From: Dehalococcoidia bacterium
GTDB taxonomy: Bacteria > Chloroflexota > Dehalococcoidia > Lucifugimonadales > Lucifugimonadaceae
Length of the DNA stretch: 64,000 nucleotides
Direction of reading: 5' to 3'
Assembly: GCA_022824185.1 (NCBI GenBank)
Contig: JAJEAU010000008.1
Span: 1-64,000 of the forward strand
Of this stretch, positions 9,443 to 18,295 are shown in pieces. The position numbers and the translations under genes were made by a program. Position 1 is the stretch's first letter. Each line of letters opens with the position of its first letter. The notes beneath the pieces are model-generated. The model saw nothing but the letters and a program-made list of their open reading frames with translations, was not told where the DNA came from and ran no database searches.

Positions 9443-9456
9443 TTATGATGTCATAA
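9443..9456. promoter_or_regulatory. Palindromic operator candidate at vapB start
   Basis: TTATGA-TG-TCATAA is a perfect 6+2+6 palindrome that ends on the first base of the vapB start codon. Ribbon-helix-helix antitoxins such as VapB typically bind short palindromes in their own promoter, so this is a likely autoregulatory site. Binding here would also hide the translation start. Confidence 0.6.
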
Positions 9457-9683
9457 TGCGTACGACCTTGACAATTGACGATGATGTTCTCGCAGTCGCG
9501 CGGTCACTGGCGGATCGGAACCGAAGCAGCCTCGGCAGTGCCGTGTCAGAACTGGCTAGGCGCGGCTTCAGAGGCAATTCGAGTGCTAGGGAAGACGGAG
9601 ACAAAACCACATTTCCCGTTGCCGCCGATGCGGAGCCGATCACCAACGAGGACGTCTACCGATCCTTGGACGACTGGCCGTGA
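9456..9683 (+). CDS. vapB: Antitoxin of a VapBC pair (ribbon-helix-helix type)
   Basis: A 75-residue protein starting MRTTLTIDDDVLAVARSLAD, which is the beta-strand plus helix of a ribbon-helix-helix DNA-binding domain. The C-terminal half (EPITNEDVYRSLDDWP) is probably the disordered segment that wraps the toxin. Its stop codon overlaps the GTG start of the toxin gene by four bases (GTGA), so translation is coupled. A perfect palindrome overlaps its start codon and is a likely operator. Confidence 0.85.
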   Translation: MRTTLTIDDDVLAVARSLADRNRSSLGSAVSELARRGFRGNSSAREDGDKTTFPVAADAEPITNEDVYRSLDDWP

Positions 9684-10114
9684 GCGTATTGCTGGACGTC
9701 AACGTCTTGATAGCTCTCGCTTGGCCCAACCATGTGCACCACTCGGCCGCTAGAGCGTGGTTTAAGGAGCATCGAGAAAATGGTTGGGCGACTTGTCCTT
9801 TGACGGAGGCAGGTTTCATCCGCGTTTCATGCAACCCTTCGGCGGTGCGACACAGCGTCACCCCGCTTGACGCGATCGCGTTGTTGGTGAGACTCACCCA
9901 GTTAGGATCCCATACATTTTGGCCGCTAGACCAATCGATCCTAGATTTACCGAAGTCAATCGGTTCGCGTCTCCAAGGGTACCGCCAGATCACCGATGCC
10001 GTATTGCTGGCCACTGCAATGCATCGAAACGGTCAGTTGGCCACTCTCGACGCAGGAATAGAAGGCTTGGTTGCAGAAAACGAACGCGCCTACTTGTGTG
10101 TTGTTCCGGTGTGA
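9680..10114 (+). CDS. vapC: PIN-domain toxin VapC
   Basis: A 144-residue PIN-domain ribonuclease toxin. The acidic active-site residues are visible in order: Asp6 in LLDVNVLIAL, Glu near 43 in LTEAGFIRV, Asp near 106 in QITDAVLLATA, and Asp near 123 in ATLDAGI. Such toxins cut specific RNAs, often tRNA or rRNA, and are held inactive by the cognate VapB. The gene starts at GTG 9680 inside the vapB stop codon. All catalytic positions are kept, so the toxin should be active. The gene is followed by a short gap and then convergent genes. Confidence 0.92.
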   Translation: MSVLLDVNVLIALAWPNHVHHSAARAWFKEHRENGWATCPLTEAGFIRVSCNPSAVRHSVTPLDAIALLVRLTQLGSHTFWPLDQSILDLPKSIGSRLQGYRQITDAVLLATAMHRNGQLATLDAGIEGLVAENERAYLCVVPV

Positions 10115-10198
10115 GGCGGCGAAGTTTGAGTGCCCGATGAGTGCACGGTTCGTCGTGCTATTGAGCGCGGTAAGAACTAGCTGGTATGTGACCGGGTG

Positions 10199-10687
10199 TC
10201 AGTTATCCGCGTCTTCACATCGGGATTTTACAAATTGTTCGACTGGCTCCGTGACGGTTTCGATCATCTTCTTGAGCGCGTCCGTCGTTGCGTCTAATAG
10301 CTCATCGTTGAACGTGGTAGCGCCTTCGAATATTGTCTCCCGGGGCCGCAGGAAGGTGTTATTGTCTTGGATTTCGCACTCCAGATGGCTCTCTAGGAGG
10401 TGTTTCAACTCACTTATCTCGCCTTCGGTGTATCCAAGAGTTTGTCGGAGGTACCGTTTGCGGGTTTCGAAGCCCACTCGCACTCTATACGACCCGTCGT
10501 TACGCGAGTTCACATGAAGTACGTAGGTAAACTGCGCATTTGCCCAAGGGAAGCGATCTCCATACCACATGCAATACCATCGCTCTGAGCTGCCGCCCAT
10601 TGCGTGACGGCTTCTGCTGTCGGTTTTAAGGTGGACCGATAGTTGATCCAAAACTCTCGCTTCGACGTTGCGGACGAAATGTGTCAC
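10199..10687 (-). pseudogene. C-terminal half of a frameshifted nuclease-like gene
   Basis: This 162-residue frame begins nominally at GTG 10687, but the frame is open further upstream and runs into the end of the preceding gene (10726-11409). Reading back from the GTG gives GIKAARRRTRNRNDD, which continues naturally from the LAAQG end of that gene if the ribosome shifts by -1. I therefore read the two as one gene of roughly 405 residues broken, or recoded, at about 10729-10733. The segment itself has SSERWYCMWYGDRFPWANAQFTY and a Glu/Leu-rich helix; it resembles the C-terminal domain often found after NucS-like domains, but I cannot name it firmly. Confidence 0.6.
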
Positions 10688-10725
10688 GTCATCATTTCGA
10701 TTTCTAGTCCTACGCCTTGCGGCTT

Positions 10726-11409
10726 TTATCCCTGCGCCGCTAGATTCTCCGCTTCCGTTGTCATCGCTAGCTGCGTTGCAATCTGTATTGTGTATGGCTC
10801 GGTTCCCGGAACTGGAATGAGTATGTTGGATTGCAGATAAAGCGCATCACCATCTTGGTATGGCGTAATCTGAATGCACGTGATCAAGTTTTCGCCTCGT
10901 GACTTTGCGTTCATCCATAGCGCCGCCGAAGTTACTTCCGCGGCGAATCGATGACTGGCAAGGATGATGCGTTGATCGTGGTTTAGATTCTCCAAAGAGC
11001 CGGATTCCATATGATCGGTGAGTTTATCCACCGCCTCACTTCCAGATAGGCTCTCATGAGCCGCGAGCATTTGAACGATTTGTTCCTGAGTAGCCTGACG
11101 CAGGTAGCTCGCGTATTTGATAGCTTGCCAGTGAGCATCCGCACCGCTATGATCGCGCTTCAACTCGATGATCACGAGCTTGCCGTTTGGGTCAACCGCT
11201 AGCAAGTCGAGGCGTTCCTTCGTCCGGTCAAAATCGCTAAACTCCTTTGCGACGACCAAAAGGTCATCACCCAATATGTCGGAGTTGGCTACGACCCAAT
11301 CTTGAATATGTCGTTCCTGCAATCCGAGATCGGCGAAATCTACTTCGCGAATCTTGTTGAGAGCTTTGCTGTTGGGATCGACTCGGAAAAGTTGTGGTTC
11401 GGCGCTCAT
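10726..11409 (-). pseudogene. NucS/DUF91-like PD-(D/E)XK nuclease domain, N-terminal part
   Basis: This 227-residue frame carries a restriction-endonuclease-like core. Asp68 sits in ERLDLLAVD, Glu82 and Lys84 in VIIELKRD, and Gln95/Tyr99 form the helix motif WQAIKY found in RecB-like nucleases. The layout resembles the C-terminal nuclease domain of NucS/DUF91 proteins, which cut DNA at mismatches or branched structures. The frame ends early at TAA 10726-10728. The -1 frame continues with an open, protein-like sequence to 10199, so the gene appears split by one missing base. It begins 10 bases after the mfd stop, so it is probably in the mfd transcript and may have been a repair or defence nuclease. 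Programmed frameshifting or an assembly error are alternatives. Confidence 0.65.
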
Positions 11410-11418
11410 GGATGACGA

Positions 11419-14400
11419 TTATGCATTCACCAACGCCATCACCTTTTGCTTAAAGTTCCGAATCGTCTCAAGCACTACGCCGATCTCAGATACAAACTCT
11501 CGAGATTTCACACCTTTTTCGGCGTGAATAACGATCTGAGTGTTGCCGACTCGAGCCTGCGGCCCAAGGAGGCGCTGTAACTGGGCCTTGGCGCCCCCGA
11601 CAGGAGTGTTCATCATGATGCGAGCGCGATCTTCGCTGACGCGGACCGAAGCACAATCGGCTTGTTCCGCCAATAAGCGGACACGCCCAGTCTCGAGTAT
11701 CCCCTCGACACTGTCAGGGACGGGACCGTAACGATCGCGCAGTTCGTCACGTAGCCCGTCAATCTCATCTTGGCTGTTGGCCCATGATAGGCGTTGGTGG
11801 AATGACAGGCGTTGGGCGAGATCTTCGATGTATTCGGGCGGAACATTGTCATCGATGCCGAGACGAACATCGGCACGAACCATGCTCGGAGGTTGCCAAT
11901 CGTCATCGCCGTTTCTGGCCGATCTGGATGCGAAACCGTTGTTTGGGCGTCCGTTCGTCGACACACCGTTTTTGGGTGATGAGATCGATGGGAACTTGCC
12001 GTCCGGGGATTCTCCCATGCGACGCTTCAACTCTTCTACGGACTGGGACAGAAGCTGGGTGTAGAGATGCAGACCGATGGCCGCAACGTGTCCGCTCTGC
12101 TCTGATCCGATCACGTTGCCCATCCCTCGTATCTCGAGATCTCGCATCGCGATCTTGAACCCTGAACCGAGTTCGGTCGCCGCGAGGATCGTGTTGAGAC
12201 GGGCATCCGCCTCTTCGGTCAGAGATTTATTGGGCTGGACTAGCAGATAAGCAAATCCCTGCTTTGCACCACGTCCTACTCGGCCGCGGATGTGATGAAG
12301 CTGAGCCAAACCGAAACGATCTGCATCGTCGACGATCAAGGTATTGACGTTGGGCATGTCGATGCCCGCCTCGATGATCGTGGTGCAGACAAGGACGTCG
12401 TACTCGCCGCGCTCAAAAGCAGTTACAACTTCTTCAAGCTGACCTTCTGGCATCTGCCCATGACCAATCGTGAACGAGGCTTCTGGTACGAGGTCTCTGA
12501 GCCTCCGACTAACGCGTTCGATTCCTTTGACGCGGTTATGGAGGAAGAATACCTGCCCTCCTCGATCGAGTTCGCGCAGAATCGCTTCTCGGATGAGGTC
12601 GTCGCTCGATTCCGAGACGAAGGTTCGGACGGGGAGTCGTTCTTCGGGTGCCGTCTCCATATTGCTCATGTCGCGGATCCCCGCGATGGACATGTACAGG
12701 GTCCGGGGGATCGGCGTGGCTGAGAGGGTGAGGACATCGACTGCGGCACGAAGTCGCTTCATGTGCTCTTTGTGTCTGACACCGAACTTCTGCTCTTCGT
12801 CGATCACAACTAGGCCAAGATCTTTGAATGCGATGTCCCGTTGGATCAATCGATGGGTGCCAATGATGATGTCGATCCGCCCGTTCGAAAGTCGATCAAG
12901 GATGTCTTTTTGATCATCTCGCGAACGGAAACGAGATATTACATCGATTTCGACGGGGAAGGGCGCTAGACGTTCCTTGAAAGTGTCGTGGTGCTGTTGC
13001 GCCAATAGCGTCGTTGGCACGAGAACAGCGGCTTGACGGCCGTTCTGGACAGCCTTGAACGCGCTCCGTAACGCAATCTCGGTCTTGCCGAAGCCGACAT
13101 CACCACAGATGATGCGGTCCATCGACTTTTCGCCCTCCATGTCTTCTTTGACGGCTTGGAGAGCCGTGAGTTGGTCGGGAGTCTCTTCGAACGGGAAGCT
13201 TGCCTCTAACACGTGCTGCCACGGCGTATCAGGATCGGCTTGAATTCCCTTCGCCAACATTCGAGCTGCGTAAATGCCCAGGAGTTCGTTCGCCACCATC
13301 TCGGTGGCGCGTTTTGCACGGCTTCTGGCAGAACGCCACTCTTGAGTCCCCAGCCGAGATAGTCGAGGTGCAGTCTCGCCGCCTCCTTGGTAAATCTGAA
13401 TCCGGTCGATATGTTCGGTCGGCACGTAGACGCGATCGTCTTTCGCGTACTGGAGAATCAGATGCTCGCGCCCATCCGGTTCTTTCGTCTCCGTGCCGAT
13501 GAACTTCGCGATCCCGTGATCCACGTGGACCACGTAAACGCCCGGTTGGAGTTGCTCGAGTTGGGGTCCGCGTCTGGCAGCCCGGCGGTGGGTACGTCTT
13601 CGTTGCTTTCTGATGCCGAATATCTCCGCATCAGTCAAAACCCGTACGGATTCGTTGTCACCGAACTCCAGAGCGAAACCTGAAGTTGCATATCCCTCAG
13701 CGATGACGACCGGCGAATCAGGTTTCTTCGACCGCGGGGACTTGCCGTCTCTACGTTCGTAGCGAGGCTTGATGCCCGCGTCTTGTGCTAGTTCATAAAG
13801 TCGGAGAGGATGACTGGTGATGGCCACGACCTCGTCGACGCCTTCTTCGATGGCACGGGTGAGGGCTAAAGCAGGATCGTCCAAAACAACATTCACAGGA
13901 TCCTCGCCATCGTCCGACAAAGCCGACGGGTCGATGCGATTTGTCGGCAAATGGTGTTTGATTGGTAACGGTCGCTTGTCACCCACGTCTCGATCATCGA
14001 CACCAAATGGGTCGATCTCCAGACGGTGACCAACCGTCTCGATGCGCTGCGCCAGATGCGGCCAACCGATGTGCGGCACCGGGAAATCAATGGGAACCTC
14101 AGAGCGTCGCTCCTTGACACGACGGATCTCCTCCAATCGCCGGTCGATACCCGTGGCAGCATCGGCAATCATGCGCGGTCTAAGGGCGATTACAACGCCG
14201 CCGCTGGGGAGGTAGTCGAACAACGACCCGCCGTTGAAAAACCCCGCGTAGAAGGCCAATTCGGCGTCGATCTCACCCTCGGCAACTAAGTTCAACTCGT
14301 CTGACAAACGCCGTGCCGAGAGGCGAGTGAAGTCGATGTTGTCGGTGTTTAGAGCACCGATCGAATCGCGAATCGCTTGAGAATCCACAAAATAAGGCAG

Positions 14401-15147
14401 TTCTTCGCGAGCCGGGATGACGCGGACAGAATCGACATCGGCGAATGATCGCTGAGTTTCGACATCGAACAATCGCATGGTGTCAACTTCGTCGTCGAAG
14501 AGTTCGATTCGGATCGGATGGTTTTCACCGACCGGGAAGATGTCGATAATGCCGCCCCGGAGCGACACGCCACCGGGTTGTTCGACGGTTGGAAGCACTT
14601 CGTAACCAGACCGTGTCAGATCCAGCATCGTCTCACCGACATCGATCCGGTCGCCCTTCCTTATCTCTCGGTTCGCGCTTTGGAATACTTCCTTTTGGAT
14701 CGTCTTTTCTGCAAGCGCGTGAATCGAAGTGATCACCAAAGGTGGGCCGGCATCGGATTGGGATGAATTGCGGAGCGCATCGATTGCAACGATCCGCCGA
14801 TGCGCTGTGCCGCGATCGGGTTCGTAACGCTCGAACGGGATCCCGCCGCTCTCGATGAAGTGCTGTATCGGGGAGCCATCCTCGTCGATGTCTGGTGTCC
14901 CGGTCCAGGTTGGGAGCTGATCGACGATTCGTTGCGCCGAATCTGGATTCGGCGTAATGACCAAAGTGGGCACCTGCATCCGACGCCAAATCGCCGCGAT
15001 CAGGAGTGGATTCGCGGGTTCTGGGCAGATAGTCGGAATCTTCGCCCTCGGCTGGGCGAATGCCTGATCAATCGCGTCGAACTCGACCGTTCCTATCAAA
15101 CGATCTGTGAGAGAAACCAAAAATGGTTGTTGTTTCGGTCGGGGCAT
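11419..15147 (-). CDS. mfd: Transcription-repair coupling factor Mfd
   Basis: A 1242-residue Mfd, the ATPase that pushes stalled RNA polymerase off damaged DNA and recruits UvrA. Domains in order: UvrB-like N-terminal region (residues about 20-400), the RNA-polymerase-interaction CarD-like domain near 535-610 (PGVYVVHVDHGIAKF), the RecG-like helicase core with Walker A GDVGFGKTE near 690 and Walker B VVIDEEQKFG near 785, a helicase C domain with the RGRVGRG motif, and the C-terminal TRCF domain. It is slightly longer than the usual 1150 residues, mainly through an insertion near 390-430. It is transcribed away from proB and leads into the nuclease-like gene. Confidence 0.97.
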   Translation of the reverse strand: MPRPKQQPFLVSLTDRLIGTVEFDAIDQAFAQPRAKIPTICPEPANPLLIAAIWRRMQVPTLVITPNPDSAQRIVDQLPTWTGTPDIDEDGSPIQHFIESGGIPFERYEPDRGTAHRRIVAIDALRNSSQSDAGPPLVITSIHALAEKTIQKEVFQSANREIRKGDRIDVGETMLDLTRSGYEVLPTVEQPGGVSLRGGIIDIFPVGENHPIRIELFDDEVDTMRLFDVETQRSFADVDSVRVIPAREELPYFVDSQAIRDSIGALNTDNIDFTRLSARRLSDELNLVAEGEIDAELAFYAGFFNGGSLFDYLPSGGVVIALRPRMIADAATGIDRRLEEIRRVKERRSEVPIDFPVPHIGWPHLAQRIETVGHRLEIDPFGVDDRDVGDKRPLPIKHHLPTNRIDPSALSDDGEDPVNVVLDDPALALTRAIEEGVDEVVAITSHPLRLYELAQDAGIKPRYERRDGKSPRSKKPDSPVVIAEGYATSGFALEFGDNESVRVLTDAEIFGIRKQRRRTHRRAARRGPQLEQLQPGVYVVHVDHGIAKFIGTETKEPDGREHLILQYAKDDRVYVPTEHIDRIQIYQGGGETAPRLSRLGTQEWRSARSRAKRATEMVANELLGIYAARMLAKGIQADPDTPWQHVLEASFPFEETPDQLTALQAVKEDMEGEKSMDRIICGDVGFGKTEIALRSAFKAVQNGRQAAVLVPTTLLAQQHHDTFKERLAPFPVEIDVISRFRSRDDQKDILDRLSNGRIDIIIGTHRLIQRDIAFKDLGLVVIDEEQKFGVRHKEHMKRLRAAVDVLTLSATPIPRTLYMSIAGIRDMSNMETAPEERLPVRTFVSESSDDLIREAILRELDRGGQVFFLHNRVKGIERVSRRLRDLVPEASFTIGHGQMPEGQLEEVVTAFERGEYDVLVCTTIIEAGIDMPNVNTLIVDDADRFGLAQLHHIRGRVGRGAKQGFAYLLVQPNKSLTEEADARLNTILAATELGSGFKIAMRDLEIRGMGNVIGSEQSGHVAAIGLHLYTQLLSQSVEELKRRMGESPDGKFPSISSPKNGVSTNGRPNNGFASRSARNGDDDWQPPSMVRADVRLGIDDNVPPEYIEDLAQRLSFHQRLSWANSQDEIDGLRDELRDRYGPVPDSVEGILETGRVRLLAEQADCASVRVSEDRARIMMNTPVGGAKAQLQRLLGPQARVGNTQIVIHAEKGVKSREFVSEIGVVLETIRNFKQKVMALVNA

Positions 15148-15278
15148 GTGGCCACGCGCGCTAAAACCCGCAATTGGGTTGCGGGTGTTCTTGATGCCTG
15201 ATTCTACCCTTCCGAGGAGGACCCAACCGACATCCTACCGATGATTTAGAGACGAAAAGCAGCCATATAATCGAACTC

Positions 15279-16490
15279 ATGGCCCGTGTGCCCACTACTA
15301 ATTCTTCTGATTCGGGCGCGGTCAAGCGTGCCGTTTTCAAGCTGGGTACAAACATCGTCACGCGCGACAATGGCGAGTTGGACGAGCAGACCATCGGCGG
15401 TCTTGTTGACCAAATCGCCAAAGCCCATGCCGACGGTTTGGAGGTGGTAATAGTGTCATCCGGCGCTGTTGGCGCAGGGATGGACACGCTGATCAACCGC
15501 AGCCCCGGATCGCGATCGCGATTGCGACGGCGCAACGTAACAGCCCGACAGGCCGCCGCCGCCGTTGGCCAAGTCGACGTGATTGCCCTTTACAAGTCGT
15601 TGTTCGGGCGGCACGGGATCGAAGTCGCCCAAACCCTGCTCTCCAGGAGCGTTTTGAACCAGCGAGAAGGATACCTGAACGTTCGAGGCACCATGGAGAT
15701 GCTGTTGGAAGCTGGGATTGTGCCCATTTCAAACGAGAATGATGTTGTGGCCGTTGAGGAGATCGTGGGGGTGATTTACGGCGACAACGACCGCCTATCT
15801 GCGATGCTTGCGAACGTGCTGGAAGCCGACCTGTTGGTACTGCTTGGCGAGATGGACGGATTGCACACGTCGGACCCGCACGAGGATCCAGACGCAGAAC
15901 TGATCCAAGACATCTACGAGATCTCTGATGAGATCCGAGGGTTTGCCGGCGGTCCCAGAGACGACCGAGGAAGCGGAGGCATGCGAAGTAAGTTGGAAGC
16001 GGCCGAGGTCGCGATGCTCTCAGGCGTCGACATGGTTATCGCAGATGGCCACGTCCCTAAAATCATCAGTAGGCTATTGGACGGAGAGAAAATCGGAACA
16101 AGATTCCACTCGTTGGCCCCGCCCGCGGAGAGCAAGAAACGATGGTTGCTGACGGGCGGCACTGAAGCGCAAGGTGCGGTGACGATCGACGATGGTGCGG
16201 TAATCGCATTGACCAATCAGGGCAATAGCCTCCTGCCGGTCGGCGTGACTGATGTTGAAGGCGACTTCGAACGCGGCGATATCATTGGTGTCAAATCACC
16301 GTCCGGTGCAAGCGTAGCTTGGGGCATCACCAACTACTCGGCTTCTGATGCTCGGCTGGTGATGGGAAAGAAGTCTGGCGAGCTGCCGGAAATCTTGGAC
16401 AACTACTTCGGCCGTGAGATAGTTCATCGCAACAACATGGCTCTCGGCGCCAAGGTTGGCGAACCCGCGATAACCAAAGGGATGAGATAG
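15279..16490 (+). CDS. proB: Glutamate 5-kinase
   Basis: The product phosphorylates L-glutamate, the first step of proline synthesis. At 403 residues it has an amino-acid-kinase domain (VFKLGTNIVT near residue 23, IVSSGAVGAGMD near 58, ISNENDVVAVEEI near 153, GSGGMRSKLEAA near 235) followed by a C-terminal PUA domain from about 297. The PUA domain is typical of the longer bacterial form. proA follows after two bases, so the two are translated as a unit. The divergent mfd gene begins 130 bases upstream. Start ATG 15279 is near TATAATC (15266-15272). Confidence 0.96.
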   Translation: MARVPTTNSSDSGAVKRAVFKLGTNIVTRDNGELDEQTIGGLVDQIAKAHADGLEVVIVSSGAVGAGMDTLINRSPGSRSRLRRRNVTARQAAAAVGQVDVIALYKSLFGRHGIEVAQTLLSRSVLNQREGYLNVRGTMEMLLEAGIVPISNENDVVAVEEIVGVIYGDNDRLSAMLANVLEADLLVLLGEMDGLHTSDPHEDPDAELIQDIYEISDEIRGFAGGPRDDRGSGGMRSKLEAAEVAMLSGVDMVIADGHVPKIISRLLDGEKIGTRFHSLAPPAESKKRWLLTGGTEAQGAVTIDDGAVIALTNQGNSLLPVGVTDVEGDFERGDIIGVKSPSGASVAWGITNYSASDARLVMGKKSGELPEILDNYFGREIVHRNNMALGAKVGEPAITKGMR

Positions 16491-16492
16491 GC

Positions 16493-17833
16493 ATGGTATC
16501 AATCGAAACCGCACAACCCATCGACAGTGGTGTGGCTTCCAACCCTCCCTCGACGAATGGTGCCACCACCCCAGATATGCGTTCCATGGGCGAAGCCGCA
16601 CGATCGGCATCTCAACAACTGGGGCGTTGCAGCGCGAATCAACGCTACACGGCGCTGCGGGTTCTTGCGTCGTCGCTCATCGAGAACACGGACCGAGTTT
16701 TGGCCGCCAACCGAGAGGATCTCGCGGTTGCGCTTTCGGATGGTTTGGACGAGCACGTCGCGGACAGGATGAAACTGAGTGCACCACTCATCGCCGACAT
16801 GGCGGAAGCGGTTGTCAAAATCGCGGAAATCCCAGATCCCGTCGGCGAGGTGATCGAAGAAAGCACCGCCTACAACGGCATGGGCCTCAAGCGAGTTCGA
16901 GTGCCCTTGGGCGTCATCGGCGTAATCTACGAAAGCCGCCCCAACGTGACGATCGATATCGCCGCGCTGTGCATCAAAGCTGGCAACGCGGTGATCCTTA
17001 GGGGCGGCAAAGAAGCGATACGTACCAACTCGTCATTGGCCGCGCTTGTGAAGGAAGCGGTGACCGAAGCTGGCCTCCCGCGAGATTCAGTCCAATTTGT
17101 CGAGTCGACTGACCGGGCATTAGTAGCGGAGATGTTGGATCTGGAAGAGCATATCGACCTCTTGGTGCCGCGTGGAAGTGCCGAGTTGGTGCACATGGTG
17201 GCGGAGCGAGCAAAGATGCCAGCAGTGACAGGCGGCATTGGCGTTTGCCATACGTATGTCGACAGCTCCGCTGATCTGAGCAAAGCCGTCGACGTCGTCT
17301 TCAATGCCAAAGCCCAACGTCACACCGTCTGCAACGCCCTCGACACGCTCCTGGTTCACGAAAGTGTCGCTAAAGAAGTGTTGGATGGATTGTCCGACAA
17401 ATTCGCCGACGCAGGCGTTGAAATCCGCGCCGATAATCGAGCTTGGTCATTACTTGGCCCAAAGCGCAAAACCGTAAAGGTCCTTCGAGCAAACGAAGAA
17501 GATTTCGGGACCGAGTTCTTGGCTTTGATCCTATCGGTCAAGGTTGTTCGCAGCCTCGACGAAGCGCTCGAACACATCCAACACTATGGATCCGGTCACT
17601 CCGAAGCCGTGATCGCTGAGGATCCGCAAATTGTCGAACGGTTCTTGAACGAGGTCGATGCATCGGCGGTCTTCGCCAACGCCTCGACAAGGTTCAACGA
17701 TGGCGGCGAGTTTGGTCTTGGCGCCGAGGTGGCAGTCTCAACCAACAAACTGCACGCACGTGGCCCCATGGGGATACGCGAGATCATGTCCTACAAGTGG
17801 ATCGTCACCGGCGATGGCCACGTTCGGACGTGA
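16493..17833 (+). CDS. proA: Gamma-glutamyl phosphate reductase
   Basis: The product reduces gamma-glutamyl phosphate to glutamate semialdehyde with NADPH, the second step of proline synthesis. It has 446 residues and the aldehyde-dehydrogenase fold. Landmarks are LGVIGVIYESRPNVT near residue 138, LRGGKEAIRTN near 168, and the catalytic cysteine in HTVCNALDTLLVH near 280. The N-terminal 25 residues are a variable Ser/Thr/Pro-rich extension, so the real start might be slightly later, for example ATG 16577 (MRSMGEAARSAS). It overlaps functionally with proB, which ends two bases before. Confidence 0.96.
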   Translation: MVSIETAQPIDSGVASNPPSTNGATTPDMRSMGEAARSASQQLGRCSANQRYTALRVLASSLIENTDRVLAANREDLAVALSDGLDEHVADRMKLSAPLIADMAEAVVKIAEIPDPVGEVIEESTAYNGMGLKRVRVPLGVIGVIYESRPNVTIDIAALCIKAGNAVILRGGKEAIRTNSSLAALVKEAVTEAGLPRDSVQFVESTDRALVAEMLDLEEHIDLLVPRGSAELVHMVAERAKMPAVTGGIGVCHTYVDSSADLSKAVDVVFNAKAQRHTVCNALDTLLVHESVAKEVLDGLSDKFADAGVEIRADNRAWSLLGPKRKTVKVLRANEEDFGTEFLALILSVKVVRSLDEALEHIQHYGSGHSEAVIAEDPQIVERFLNEVDASAVFANASTRFNDGGEFGLGAEVAVSTNKLHARGPMGIREIMSYKWIVTGDGHVRT

Positions 17834-17920
17834 TTGGTCGAAGTTTCGCATTGGTTTCGTTCGGGGTCGGGTGAACGGTAGTCGCCCAGTTTCCCGGAAA
17901 CCGAATCTAGGTAGGCACAT

Positions 17921-18244
17921 ATGACGATTTACACCCTTCAACGAGAGATAAGAACGCCGCACTCGGAATCATATTTCGTCGTGGATGGCGAAGACCGAGA
18001 TGTCGGCCGGCTCGATGTCCACTACCCGCAGGGAATGGTTCACGCTACTCTGATCGTGCGTGAAAATCTCACCGATGAAGATCTGCGTGACATCGTGAAT
18101 CGCTTCATTCAAGAGATGAACCAGCTGGTCGGCGTTGACGGTATCGAGGTGGCAGTGCACGCATTCCAAGGGCATGAACGCGGCGTCTTCCACAACGAAG
18201 ATCTAAATGATCGCCGAAACGGAAATGGGCATTCGGCTAACTGA
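17921..18244 (+). CDS. Small conserved-looking protein of unknown function
   Basis: A 107-residue acidic cytoplasmic protein that I do not recognise. It has no signal peptide or membrane segment. The pattern alternates predicted strands (YTLQREIRT, SYFVVDGED, VHATLIVREN) with a helix DEDLRDIVNRFIQEMNQL near 50-67, followed by a strand VDGIEVAVHAF, which suggests a compact alpha/beta fold of about 90 residues. The C-terminus (DLNDRRNGNGHSAN) is likely disordered. Start ATG 17921 has a weak TAGG site. It lies between proA and the convergent leuS. Codon use is like its neighbours, so it is probably a real gene. Confidence 0.6.
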   Translation: MTIYTLQREIRTPHSESYFVVDGEDRDVGRLDVHYPQGMVHATLIVRENLTDEDLRDIVNRFIQEMNQLVGVDGIEVAVHAFQGHERGVFHNEDLNDRRNGNGHSAN

Positions 18245-18295
18245 GCGCCGTTGATTACGACCAACCCCAGTTGACCGCCAATCTATACCGCCAAC

